64,000 nt of DNA, from assembly GCF_003173355.1 (NCBI RefSeq), contig NZ_QGMY01000006.1, forward strand, positions 372,001-436,000, given 5' to 3'. The position numbers and the translations under genes were made by a program. Positions within the stretch are counted from its first letter, which is position 1; each line of letters starts with the position of its first letter. This DNA is from Methanospirillum lacunae. GTDB lineage: Archaea; Halobacteriota; Methanomicrobia; Methanomicrobiales; Methanospirillaceae. The notes under the pieces are model-generated. The model saw nothing but the letters and a program-made list of their open reading frames with translations, did no database searches and was not told the DNA's origin. This document shows positions 44,698 to 53,489 of the stretch, one piece after another.

Positions 44698-45891
44698 TTA
44701 GCACTTCTTCTGAAAAACCAAAATGACATTTCCTGCATCTTCTTCTGACAGGGTTGATGTTTTCTCTGATTTGATAGTCTCATCAATTGCCATATAAATT
44801 GGAAGAGTGCTCGTAATTGAGGGATAATAACCACGATATTCCAGATCCATAAATAACGCAAACAATTTTCCGGTAAAAAAATGATGTTCTATGAGGTGAA
44901 AACCATATTTCTCCCCGGTTTCCTTCCACTCTTCAATAGTAAACAAATTTCTTCCAGTGGCATAATACTCATTATCTGACTTTAGCGGTATTCCTCCACG
45001 ATAGGGATTTTCGGTTGTTTCTCTCCAGGTTTTATAATTAAGGGCCCATTTTTTTGAGATGAACGATCGGTAACGGACACCCGGTAAAAGATCAAACACG
45101 TATTTTGAGTACGTGTCCATCACCAGAAATCCTCCAGGCTTCAGGATTCTATATAACTCTTTAAACCAGATATCAAGAAGGGATATATGATCAATAATGT
45201 GGACCATGTATACACTTTGGAATGCATTTGAGGAGAATGGGAGAGATGAAATTGAACCACCAACATAATGATGAATAACCCGATACATCTCTCCAGATGT
45301 ATTGTGGAAATTATTCATGAAATACTCACAACCAAAGGTTACATTCTTTTTGTCACGAAAAATCATGTTTGTTGTTTCACATGAGCCGCATCCAATCTCC
45401 AATGAAGGTTCAGAAATAAATGAACCCATCTTGCTAAAAGCACTAATTTCACCTCCTTTGAGCAACAGATTAAAATAATTATTCCATCCATAGTAAAGTG
45501 CTCTTTGGACGTCATTGCTATAAGGAGTCCCGGTAATCCACCTATACCAATTATGAATAAATGTCCGCGGCTTTTTAATCCAGAAGAGAACACTGATGAT
45601 AAAATATAAAAATTCACTCAGAATTACATGAAAAACACTGATCCTACGATATTTAAAGGGATTTTTTTGATTGCCTGCCTTTTGTTCCAATCCAAGGAAC
45701 TGATGACTCAAAGGATGAATCTCATCATGATGCATTAGTGCAGGTATATCATGGGAAATAGGAAATATTGTGTTACAATTGTTACATGTTATCCGGTTCA
45801 AATGACCATCATATTGTAATTTTTGTTCAATGTGACAGACAGGACATCTCAGATAAGTATCACAGATCTCCTGGGAAAGATTAATCGTCAT
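44698..45891 (-). CDS. SAM-dependent methyltransferase with N-terminal zinc ribbon
   Basis: 397 residues. A Trm112-like zinc ribbon at the N-terminus (CPVCHIEQKL...ITCNNCNTIFPISHDIPALM) precedes a class I methyltransferase: EPSLEIGCGSCETTNMIF is motif I, SSLPFSSNAFQSVYMVHIIDHISLLDIWFKELYRILKPGGFLVMDTYS covers motifs II and III. A hydrophobic insert at about residues 88-105 may be membrane-associated. Such ribbon-methyltransferase fusions are common in polysaccharide loci. Probable sugar O- or N-methylation. Confidence 0.85.
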   Translation of the reverse strand: MTINLSQEICDTYLRCPVCHIEQKLQYDGHLNRITCNNCNTIFPISHDIPALMHHDEIHPLSHQFLGLEQKAGNQKNPFKYRRISVFHVILSEFLYFIISVLFWIKKPRTFIHNWYRWITGTPYSNDVQRALYYGWNNYFNLLLKGGEISAFSKMGSFISEPSLEIGCGSCETTNMIFRDKKNVTFGCEYFMNNFHNTSGEMYRVIHHYVGGSISSLPFSSNAFQSVYMVHIIDHISLLDIWFKELYRILKPGGFLVMDTYSKYVFDLLPGVRYRSFISKKWALNYKTWRETTENPYRGGIPLKSDNEYYATGRNLFTIEEWKETGEKYGFHLIEHHFFTGKLFALFMDLEYRGYYPSITSTLPIYMAIDETIKSEKTSTLSEEDAGNVILVFQKKC

Positions 45892-45904
45892 TTAATAATC
45901 CTGT

Positions 45905-46915
45905 TTAATATAGATCGTCAATAAAAATTGGATCCATTTTGTTAACTTTTTTATTCAAAACGCGGTTTTTCATCAAATCCCAATCAGTCACATTGCAATT
46001 ATGATGCGAAGGAGCATAGAATAAAACATGGTTTTCTGTGAGCACTGTTCCCTGTTCTAACGGTCCAGAGGCATAAATTCCACGACGTTTGAATTTCCGG
46101 GGTTCTTTTTCTTCCGGTGCAGGAATTTTTCTTCCATGACCCATCGCAGACTCAATACCACGAATATTTTGAATAAATGTTTTCAATTCAGAGGGATCCA
46201 TTGAACACCGTTGATCCGGGCCTGGCAGGTTCTTATCAATTGTGAAATGTTTTTCAATCACATTTGCTCCGAGAGCAACTGCTGCTAATGGAATATGGAT
46301 TCCCTCTGTATGATCAGAAAAACCAACAGGACAATCCAGCACTCTCTTCAATGTCTGAATAACCCGCAAATTACATGAATGATCGGCAGCAGGATAACAC
46401 GAAACACAATGAAGAACAATATATTGGGTGTTTCCCACTTCTTCAACCCATCTGACTGCCTGTAGTACTTCTTCCATGGTACTCATACCTGATGAAAGGA
46501 TGATGGGCTTCTGCAATTTCGCAACTGCCTGAATCAGATCTTTATAATTAAAATCCATGGCAGCAATTTTAATTAACGAGGGATTCTGTTGAGCAATGAA
46601 ATTCAGACTGGCAAACTCCTCCGGGGTAGAAAACAGGTTGATACCATGTTTTTTTGCAAAATCCCAAATCTCTTGTTCATTATCATGGGTAATTTCTGCG
46701 TCTATATCATAATTATATCCGGGATGGGAGGGATGAAGGAATTGATCGGTAATAAACGTCTGAATTTTCACTGCATCAGCCCCACTGCTCCATGCAGCAG
46801 CGATCATGTCTTTTGCAAGTGAAACATTCCCATTATGGTTTATTCCAATTTCTGCAATTATATATGCTGGATATCCATCTCCAACATGTCTTCCATTAAT
46901 TGTTATGGCATTCAT
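45905..46915 (-). CDS. neuB: NeuB-family nonulosonic acid synthase
   Basis: 336 residues. YIIAEIGINHNGNVSLAKDMI is the TIM-barrel N-terminus with the metal and PEP site. IILSSGMSTMEEV, VGFSDHTEGIHIPLAAVALGANVIEKHFT and LPGPDQRCSM are NeuB/PseI/LegI signatures. A C-terminal SAF (antifreeze-like) domain runs from about residue 280 (RRGIYASGPLEQGTVLTENHV). It condenses PEP with a six-carbon amino sugar to give a nine-carbon acidic sugar. The ATG at 46915 is preferred over one two codons earlier. Which of sialic, pseudaminic, legionaminic or a new acid is made cannot be told from sequence. Confidence 0.9.
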   Translation of the reverse strand: MNAITINGRHVGDGYPAYIIAEIGINHNGNVSLAKDMIAAAWSSGADAVKIQTFITDQFLHPSHPGYNYDIDAEITHDNEQEIWDFAKKHGINLFSTPEEFASLNFIAQQNPSLIKIAAMDFNYKDLIQAVAKLQKPIILSSGMSTMEEVLQAVRWVEEVGNTQYIVLHCVSCYPAADHSCNLRVIQTLKRVLDCPVGFSDHTEGIHIPLAAVALGANVIEKHFTIDKNLPGPDQRCSMDPSELKTFIQNIRGIESAMGHGRKIPAPEEKEPRKFKRRGIYASGPLEQGTVLTENHVLFYAPSHHNCNVTDWDLMKNRVLNKKVNKMDPIFIDDLY

Positions 46916-46930
46916 AATCATCGATAGATA

Positions 46931-48025
46931 TTAAAATAAATGGGTGTTTCGGAACAAAAAGGGATACGTAATTTTTTTTCGATGATTATACTGTTTATGT
47001 ACAATATCAATGATAACATGGTGAAAACATTCTATACCACCAGCATTTGAATCTAATTCATGAGATCCAATTGAATCTGATAAGTCATGGTATGTATAAC
47101 TAAAACCATCAGGTAATAATGTCAGCATGTGTTCATATAGAAAATCTATACCATTTATTATTGGACTTCGTGTTAAAATGTAGGCACGACCACTTTTTTT
47201 TAATAAATGAGGAATTTTATGAATAATTTCAATGGTGATACCAAGCCCATAAGGTTCACCACCATCTGAATCCAAAGGACCAGACACGACTTTTGGAAAA
47301 TGGATAAATGGAGGATTGGCTACAACAAGATCAAATAAATTATTGTTACATTCCTGAAATGATTTGTTGAAGAATTCACAATTTACTATCTCATGTAATT
47401 CAGCATTCATTTGAGCGAGATTGATAGAGGCAGGATTAAGATCAACGCCACAGATCCTAGTACAGTACCTGCTCATGACTAATGAGAGGATTCCTACTCC
47501 GCAACAAATATCTAATCCATTTTGCCCCCGAAATTTTCTTTTATCTAACTGATCCCTAATAAAATCAGCAAAAAAAAGAGAATCATAACTAAGATATGTA
47601 AATGCTGAGTCATTTCGGTCAAACCTTGAAGTAATTAGTAAGAAATCACGATACGGAACAATCCGGTACAAAAATCGAATCGAATTATTTCCTTCGACCT
47701 TTATCAGGCCTGACGTGATAGATTTTTCCAACCAATTTTTTCCTATAAAATTTATTTTTTGTGTTTCTACAACTTCGTTTAGAAACAGTATTTTACGAAG
47801 TAACCCTAATTCGCGATTAAATATAAATTTCAGGTATATATGTGGAAATAGGGATATTGAAAAGAGGTTACTCCGGCCGAAAATAAAATTGAAAATAATT
47901 TGGATTTCATTAATAAATGTAGATGTCTGAAAAGGATACTTTCTCAGTGGAAATTTAATAATGTTTTTATATTTTGTTTTATGAAGACAGTCGGATAATT
48001 CAGATACCTGATTTTTTATATTCAT
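46931..48025 (-). CDS. Methyltransferase with NPPF motif (N5-glutamine/adenine-type)
   Basis: 364 residues. The first about 150 match nothing recognised. NGLDICCGVGILSLVMSRYCTRICGVDLNPASINLAQMNAEL is the SAM-binding region. FDLVVANPPFIHFPKV holds the NPPF tetrad that in related enzymes orients an amino or amide nitrogen for methylation. It lies between the rSAM gene and neuB. The NPPF motif suggests N-methylation or a non-hydroxyl acceptor, unlike the other methyltransferases in this cluster. Possible target: an amino sugar nitrogen. Confidence 0.8.
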   Translation of the reverse strand: MNIKNQVSELSDCLHKTKYKNIIKFPLRKYPFQTSTFINEIQIIFNFIFGRSNLFSISLFPHIYLKFIFNRELGLLRKILFLNEVVETQKINFIGKNWLEKSITSGLIKVEGNNSIRFLYRIVPYRDFLLITSRFDRNDSAFTYLSYDSLFFADFIRDQLDKRKFRGQNGLDICCGVGILSLVMSRYCTRICGVDLNPASINLAQMNAELHEIVNCEFFNKSFQECNNNLFDLVVANPPFIHFPKVVSGPLDSDGGEPYGLGITIEIIHKIPHLLKKSGRAYILTRSPIINGIDFLYEHMLTLLPDGFSYTYHDLSDSIGSHELDSNAGGIECFHHVIIDIVHKQYNHRKKITYPFLFRNTHLF

Positions 48026-48107
48026 TCGTTTAATATAATGATTTATCCTTAAAACACTTAGTTAGACATTACTGAAATCGTTCGTCTTTTAATATTTTAG
48101 GATCAAA

Positions 48108-49361
48108 TCAAAGATTTTTCAGGTAACGATACCATTTTCTCAAAATTTCATCTGAATATTGAGTCAGATTAACGCTAATTTCATTCTGTAGTTTTAGATT
48201 TTCAATGTAATCTATTTCGTCATCAATAATGGATTTTTTAACAGCATATTCGTAGAAAGTGGTTCTTGGATAAAGAGTCATAAAGAAAACTTGATAATTA
48301 CTTTTAAACCCATTTCGAATTAAAAATTGTTTTGTCAATTCTATGGTTTCAGGATTCTCGCTGATACTTCCAACAATAAAGGTTGCATTGTATTGAATTC
48401 CATAATCCTTGAGCCATTTCAGTATCCTTTCCACCTTTTCCAGTTGAATATTTTTATTTAGTTCCTTTAAAATCTGAGGACTTCCTGACTCAATACCCAT
48501 ACTGATTCCAGAAAGGCCAGCATCTTTTAACATTTCAAGTAACTCTTCTGTTAAATGCTGAATGGAAGCCTGGAACCGAAATTTTATATGCAAAGGTTTA
48601 ACTTTCAAACAAAATTCTTCAATCCATTTTTTATTTGTAGTAAAATTATCATCTTCAAATGATACTTTTTCAAGACCGTATTTCGTTTTTATCATACGGA
48701 TATCTGCAATTACATCATCCACATTTCTATACCTGACATTATGGCCTGATATATGATAACAGTAATTACATCGATATGGACAACCTTTCGAGCAATACAT
48801 TTCAAAAGAGAGTCCCGATTCAATATAATATTTTATATATTTATCCATTGGAAAGAGATCATATGCTGGAGAAGGAGTTTTTGATATATCCGGAGGATTT
48901 AAGGGAGGTGTAAGAAAAATTGTCCCATTATTATTGTACTTTATTCCTTTTACTTGCGCTAGATTCCCTTTTTTTAATAATGAGTCTATGAGAGGGAGAA
49001 TAATTTCATCACCTTCTCCAATTACATAAATATCAGCATTTATCCGTTTTAATATCTCATCAGGGGCAGTAGTTGCTAGTCCTCCACCCACAATAATATA
49101 GGATTCAGGCCACTTTTTTTTGAGGAGATCACAATAATACCGGACTCGTTTATAGGTTGTGATCATACCGGTTAGTAATATTATTTCTGGTCTTGGAATG
49201 CAATTAAGAGACTCACTAGGGTTATCAGTTCTGTTCGCATCAAAATCAATGACACTTATGTCATATCCGGCATGTTTAACAATTGAAACGATCGTTGCAA
49301 TTCCAAGTGGAAAAGACAGACGATATTCATCATTCCATTGTGGATTAATTGCAAGAATCAT
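48108..49361 (-). CDS. B12-binding-domain radical SAM protein
   Basis: 417 residues. The N-terminal cobalamin-binding-like Rossmann domain (about 1-150: SIVKHAGYDISVIDFDANR; YIIVGGGLATTAPDEILKRI) is followed by the radical SAM barrel with CPYRCNYCYHISG (CX3CX2C, near residue 193). Later blocks are LEKVSFEDDNFTTNKKW and GISMGIESGSPQILKELNK. This class methylates unactivated carbons or rearranges carbon skeletons. Its stop-start ATGA overlap with the SPASM gene upstream links the two in translation. Substrate unknown; a sugar or isoprenoid intermediate of the cluster is likely. Confidence 0.88.
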   Translation of the reverse strand: MILAINPQWNDEYRLSFPLGIATIVSIVKHAGYDISVIDFDANRTDNPSESLNCIPRPEIILLTGMITTYKRVRYYCDLLKKKWPESYIIVGGGLATTAPDEILKRINADIYVIGEGDEIILPLIDSLLKKGNLAQVKGIKYNNNGTIFLTPPLNPPDISKTPSPAYDLFPMDKYIKYYIESGLSFEMYCSKGCPYRCNYCYHISGHNVRYRNVDDVIADIRMIKTKYGLEKVSFEDDNFTTNKKWIEEFCLKVKPLHIKFRFQASIQHLTEELLEMLKDAGLSGISMGIESGSPQILKELNKNIQLEKVERILKWLKDYGIQYNATFIVGSISENPETIELTKQFLIRNGFKSNYQVFFMTLYPRTTFYEYAVKKSIIDDEIDYIENLKLQNEISVNLTQYSDEILRKWYRYLKNL

Positions 49362-50392
49362 TGCAATCCTTTATTATGAGGATTCACTTTTTCCCCTTCT
49401 GGTTTATCTCCCAGTTGTTCAGTTGAAGGACGATGACATTTTTTACAGCATGGTATGGATAAACGTTTACCATTCAATTGGGCATTTCGAAAATCCTCCA
49501 TCTCTTTACCAAGCCATACCTCTTTAATAGTTTGCTTATTTAAATCCCCAATTTTTGTATGGAGGTTCCAGTCAGAAATACAGAGGGGAATTTCCCCATT
49601 CCAGGTAACGGTTATTCGTTGCCAGGGATATTGACAGATGAAATCGCCATCTTGCGGCACTTCCCTAAGTGAATAATCATTTTCAGGATCAAAATTAATT
49701 TTGTCTGTAATGTCTTTAAAATGAGAGTAGAAGGCTATTGGATCTTCTTTGATATATGTCCAGATCGCCTGAATTTTTAAACGGGGATATCCTCCACCAA
49801 TACGGTTTTTTAACTCATAAAATTTTTTTATCTTACTGGTTATTTCCCTGAATGTTGAAGGGTTCCTGAGTTTGTTGTAGTGCTCTTCAAGTCCATCTAC
49901 AGATATCGTAAGATAATCAAGTCCTGCGTTTATAAGGCCTTCAGCAATATCCCCTTCCAGGAGGCGACCGTTAGAAATGAATGACACCTCTTTAATGCCC
50001 TTCTTTTTTGCATATTCGACCATTTCAACGATCCGGGGATTGAGTGTTGATTCTCCTCTCCAACTTAATCGGATTGAATAAAGGTCATTTTCCACACACT
50101 CATCAATTCCTTTTTTGTAGAGATTAAAATCCATATCCCCGTAATTTTTTTGCTCTATATGAGGGCGAAAACACATGGGGCAATTCAGGTTACACCTAAA
50201 ACTCGCCTCAAAATCGACATGAAGGGGAAAAGGAGAGACATAATGCCATTTTGGATAACTAAACCATTGATATCGGTTGACACAATAATCTTTAAAATAT
50301 CGCCTCTGTTCCTCCCATGATCGTTCTCTTTCATACGAATCAAGTGAAAATTGATGGTGATTTATTTTCATTTCCTGGTCTTTATTTTTCAT
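49358..50392 (-). CDS. Radical SAM/SPASM-domain enzyme
   Basis: 344 residues. C67-x3-C71-x2-C74 (FRCNLNCPMCFRP) binds the catalytic 4Fe-4S cluster. YLTISVDGLEEHYNKLRNPSTF is a typical later strand. A SPASM-type tail holds further cysteines (ICQYPWQRITVTWNGEIPLCISDWN; CCKKCHRPS) for auxiliary clusters. SPASM enzymes modify peptides or small molecules, including sugars (dehydrogenation, epimerisation). It sits next to a SpsF-like cytidylyltransferase and overlaps the B12-type enzyme, so a sugar substrate is the best guess. Confidence 0.88.
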   Translation of the reverse strand: MKNKDQEMKINHHQFSLDSYERERSWEEQRRYFKDYCVNRYQWFSYPKWHYVSPFPLHVDFEASFRCNLNCPMCFRPHIEQKNYGDMDFNLYKKGIDECVENDLYSIRLSWRGESTLNPRIVEMVEYAKKKGIKEVSFISNGRLLEGDIAEGLINAGLDYLTISVDGLEEHYNKLRNPSTFREITSKIKKFYELKNRIGGGYPRLKIQAIWTYIKEDPIAFYSHFKDITDKINFDPENDYSLREVPQDGDFICQYPWQRITVTWNGEIPLCISDWNLHTKIGDLNKQTIKEVWLGKEMEDFRNAQLNGKRLSIPCCKKCHRPSTEQLGDKPEGEKVNPHNKGLQ

Positions 50393-50403
50393 ATGACATC
50401 AGT

Positions 50404-51138
50404 TTAAGCAACATAACATTTTTTTTCGGATTCATGCTCAAAATTGGTCAGAATATTTATCAGATCGATAAAATTGAAATTAAATGGCAAACCACCACAG
50501 TTGAAAAGTTTTGAGATTCTTAAATAGTCCTCTTTTGTATCAATTGAAAGTTTAAATCGGGAATAATCATGCCCCATGTTATGGTTAAAATACCGAATTC
50601 GGTACTTATCATCTCTTCTTAAAAAAAAATAATTTATATGTTCTCTCTCATCAATAGAAGTGGCATTTTTTGCGGCTTCTTCAAGAATTTGAGAATTAAA
50701 AATTTCTGTATCAAGACCTTCGGGGAAATTAGTATATTGGCGGTTACTCAGATAATCGATGAAATGTAAATTATCAATATAATACCTAACCATCTCATCA
50801 ATGACCCCGGGAACAATTAAAGGGCAATCTGCAGTGATCCGAACAACAATATCGAGTGAAAAATTTTTTGCGGCATTATAATACCGATCCAGGCAATCGG
50901 ACTCACTACCTCGAAAATACAAATAGTTATTATTTTCCAGATATTGACTTAATGTATCATCTTTTGAATTTTCAGATGTTGCTACAATTATTTTATCCAC
51001 CATGCAACATTCAGAAAGTCGTTTAAGGATATATCCTAGAATACCACATCCATTTGTTAAATCCATAAGTACTTTTCCAGGTAATCTGGTTGAACCCATC
51101 CTGGCTTGAACAATTACCCCAATACAAGGTTTAGACAT
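50404..51138 (-). CDS. spsF: SpsF-like cytidylyltransferase
   Basis: 244 residues. IGVIVQARMGSTRLPGKVLMDL is the SpsF/NeuA-type nucleotide-binding start (R-x-GSTRLPGK). DKIIVATSENSKDDTL and VVRITADCPLIVP with its metal-binding Asp are further family blocks. Such enzymes activate nonulosonic or related sugars with CMP. Genes of this type often occur with NeuB and SpsG homologues, as here. The chosen ATG 51138 gives a normal-length protein. It lies between a SPASM enzyme and the GSA-type aminotransferase. Confidence 0.87.
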   Translation of the reverse strand: MSKPCIGVIVQARMGSTRLPGKVLMDLTNGCGILGYILKRLSECCMVDKIIVATSENSKDDTLSQYLENNNYLYFRGSESDCLDRYYNAAKNFSLDIVVRITADCPLIVPGVIDEMVRYYIDNLHFIDYLSNRQYTNFPEGLDTEIFNSQILEEAAKNATSIDEREHINYFFLRRDDKYRIRYFNHNMGHDYSRFKLSIDTKEDYLRISKLFNCGGLPFNFNFIDLINILTNFEHESEKKCYVA

Positions 51139-51165
51139 TTTTTTCCTTGAAAAAATTATACAATA

Positions 51166-52461
51166 TTAATAACGCTTGAATACTTCTTCAGCGATTGGCC
51201 CTTTTAATAATGATGCTGTTGTCTTGTTATTGATTGATTTATCAATTAATTTGAACACTTCTGAAGCCATATCCAGAGAAAACTGAATATCTTTCTTTGT
51301 ATGTGAATATGAGATAAAATGTCCATATCCCAGAAACACTCCGCGGGCAAATGATTCCTGCCTGAATAAAGTCTGGATCAGTTTACCGGACACCTGATCG
51401 GTATCATTAAAAACCAAAAAAGTCTTGTGAGGAAGACCTTCGCAGCTCCCTGAAATTTGAGTTTCATTAATTAGTGCTCCAAGACCCCTTTGCAATTCCT
51501 TACCAAGTTTATGAAGATGCCCGGTTACATTTTCATCCGAAATTATATTGAGAGTCTCAATTGCTGCAGTTATGGCTAACAGATCTCCACCATATGTTGA
51601 GGATATAAATACTTTATCTTCTACTTCATCTAGGATTTCTTTTTTCCCAACAAGCGCTGAAATAGGATATCCATTCCCCATTGCTTTCCCAAATGCACTG
51701 ATATCCGGAGTTACGGAAAAATATTCCTGAGCACCTCCGGGGCTTAAACGAAATCCTGTGATGATCTCATCAAAAATTAATAGTGCACCATGCTCTTTCG
51801 CAACTTTCGCGACCTTCTTAAGAAACTGTTTTTTGGGAGCATACATCCCGACCGGTTCAAGGATTATTGCTGCTATCTGATCAGGAAAACGCTCAATAAT
51901 ATTTAAAAGTGAATCAATATCATTGTAAGAGAATTCATGTATGAGAGATTGTGATGTTGTTTCTACCCCGACATTTCTGGTAGTTCTGCACACAGTCCAA
52001 TCATGCCATCCATGGTATCCACAGACAGCTACATGTTCCCTTTGAGTATACGCCCGGGCTATCCTCACCGCTGCAGACATAGCTTCAGATCCACTCTTCA
52101 GAAATTTGACTTTTTGAGCAGATGGGATCATTGCACAGAGTAATTCAGCTAATTCAATTTCTTTGGGACTAGACAGACTAAATAATGAGCCATTCTTCAT
52201 CTGCTTTTTAACTGCCCGATCCACCCTTGGATAGGCATGTCCTAACACTATCGGACCTAGAGCGAGAGGATAATCGATATACCGGTTACCATCACAATCC
52301 CAGAAATATGCCCCTTTAGCCTTCTCAACAAAGATCGGACATGCCCCAAAAGCAATATGCAATGGTGACTTGGAAAGTGTCTGAACACCATTGAGAATCA
52401 CCTGAGGTGCTTTTTTCCACAATGCCATCGACTTTTTATATCGTTTTTCTGGTGAAATCAT
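51166..52461 (-). CDS. Class III aminotransferase (glutamate-1-semialdehyde aminomutase-like)
   Basis: 431 residues from ATG 52461, which overlaps the stop of the radical SAM gene (ATGA); the longer frame from 52503 is not needed. FLKSGSEAMSAAVRIARAYTQ is the PLP phosphate block, LLIFDEIITGFRLSPGG the cofactor Asp, and ISAFGKAMGNGYP carries the PLP lysine. HemL moves an amino group within glutamate semialdehyde, but this copy is embedded in a sugar cluster with SpsF and NeuB and coupled to an rSAM enzyme. Transfer of an amino group to a keto-sugar made by that enzyme is inferred. Other heme genes are absent here. Confidence 0.87.
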   Translation of the reverse strand: MISPEKRYKKSMALWKKAPQVILNGVQTLSKSPLHIAFGACPIFVEKAKGAYFWDCDGNRYIDYPLALGPIVLGHAYPRVDRAVKKQMKNGSLFSLSSPKEIELAELLCAMIPSAQKVKFLKSGSEAMSAAVRIARAYTQREHVAVCGYHGWHDWTVCRTTRNVGVETTSQSLIHEFSYNDIDSLLNIIERFPDQIAAIILEPVGMYAPKKQFLKKVAKVAKEHGALLIFDEIITGFRLSPGGAQEYFSVTPDISAFGKAMGNGYPISALVGKKEILDEVEDKVFISSTYGGDLLAITAAIETLNIISDENVTGHLHKLGKELQRGLGALINETQISGSCEGLPHKTFLVFNDTDQVSGKLIQTLFRQESFARGVFLGYGHFISYSHTKKDIQFSLDMASEVFKLIDKSINNKTTASLLKGPIAEEVFKRY

Positions 52462-53474
52462 GATTCTTTTTCTTCGTAAAAGGTTTTTTCTTTTTTCAGC
52501 CAATCAGTTAAATCACCGATTGAAACCCAGACAACGCAATCTTTACATACATCGTATTTGTGGTATTTTTTTTCAATCTGTGATCTTCGTGCATCCTTGA
52601 TTTTCGACCCATTCCATATTTCATGGAGAGACTGAGAATTTGCATCTCCGACATTTATTTCCGTATCCCAGTCTACAGAGCAAACAGTTACTTCACCATT
52701 CCAACACACAACCAAGGAATACCACATAATAAGACATGGATATCGAACATCAGATGACTCATCGGTGACTTTTAAATCGGGAATTGCACCGCTCCAGTTG
52801 TGAACTCCCGTAATCTGAACAAGATCGGCGATATTCTCCCACTTATTATAGAATTCTTCGATCTCCCCGGGTTGGATCTCGTCAAACTCCATCATCTTAA
52901 CTCTTAAAAACGGCTTATCCAGTCCCCTCTGATTACGGATTTTTAAAAATAATTTGACATTATTTTCCACCTCACCTAACCGGTTAAATCCTTTATGTTT
53001 AGAATATGTTTCAGAACGGGCTGCATCTATACTGACCGTAATATCATCAAGGCCGGAGTCTAAAATTTCTTCTATAGTTTCTTTATTCCAGCAAAGAGCA
53101 TTGGTATTCAGGTGTATTGTTTTAGCGACCTTTTTTTCCTTTGCATAACGAATCATATCAAGAAATCGTGGGTGTAAAAATGATTCGCCATCTTTGTGGA
53201 AATTTAACATGATAAGGGGATCATACCTTGCAGCCTCGTTTATTATTTTGGTGTACAACTCCCAGCTCATATCTCCAATCCCTTTTTTGGCTTTCATCCG
53301 TGGGCAGTATACACATCGTAAGTTGCATCGGTTTGTGGGTTCGATATTTAAAATATTAGGAAATTTGTTATTAACTACCTTCATTATTGTCGGTTGGTTA
53401 AGACAAGTTAACGTACCCTGTACAAAATCCTCATGTAATGTCCGATAATGATCTGGGTTTGGACCTCGCCCCAT
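52458..53474 (-). CDS. Radical SAM/SPASM-domain enzyme coupled to the aminotransferase
   Basis: 338 residues. C50-x3-C54-x2-C57 (NRCNLRCVYCPRM) binds the 4Fe-4S cluster. DDITVSIDAARSETYSKHKGFNRL follows. The C-terminal cysteines (LIMWYSLVVCWNGEVTVCSVDWDT; KYDVCKDCVVW) form a SPASM region. GGAGTGAT lies three bases before ATG 53474. The four-base overlap with the PLP aminotransferase argues for a two-step conversion, oxidation to a ketone followed by transamination, or an aminomutase-type reaction. It differs clearly from the SPASM paralogue at 49358. Confidence 0.88.
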   Translation of the reverse strand: MGRGPNPDHYRTLHEDFVQGTLTCLNQPTIMKVVNNKFPNILNIEPTNRCNLRCVYCPRMKAKKGIGDMSWELYTKIINEAARYDPLIMLNFHKDGESFLHPRFLDMIRYAKEKKVAKTIHLNTNALCWNKETIEEILDSGLDDITVSIDAARSETYSKHKGFNRLGEVENNVKLFLKIRNQRGLDKPFLRVKMMEFDEIQPGEIEEFYNKWENIADLVQITGVHNWSGAIPDLKVTDESSDVRYPCLIMWYSLVVCWNGEVTVCSVDWDTEINVGDANSQSLHEIWNGSKIKDARRSQIEKKYHKYDVCKDCVVWVSIGDLTDWLKKEKTFYEEKES

Positions 53475-53489
53475 TGAATCACTCCATTT

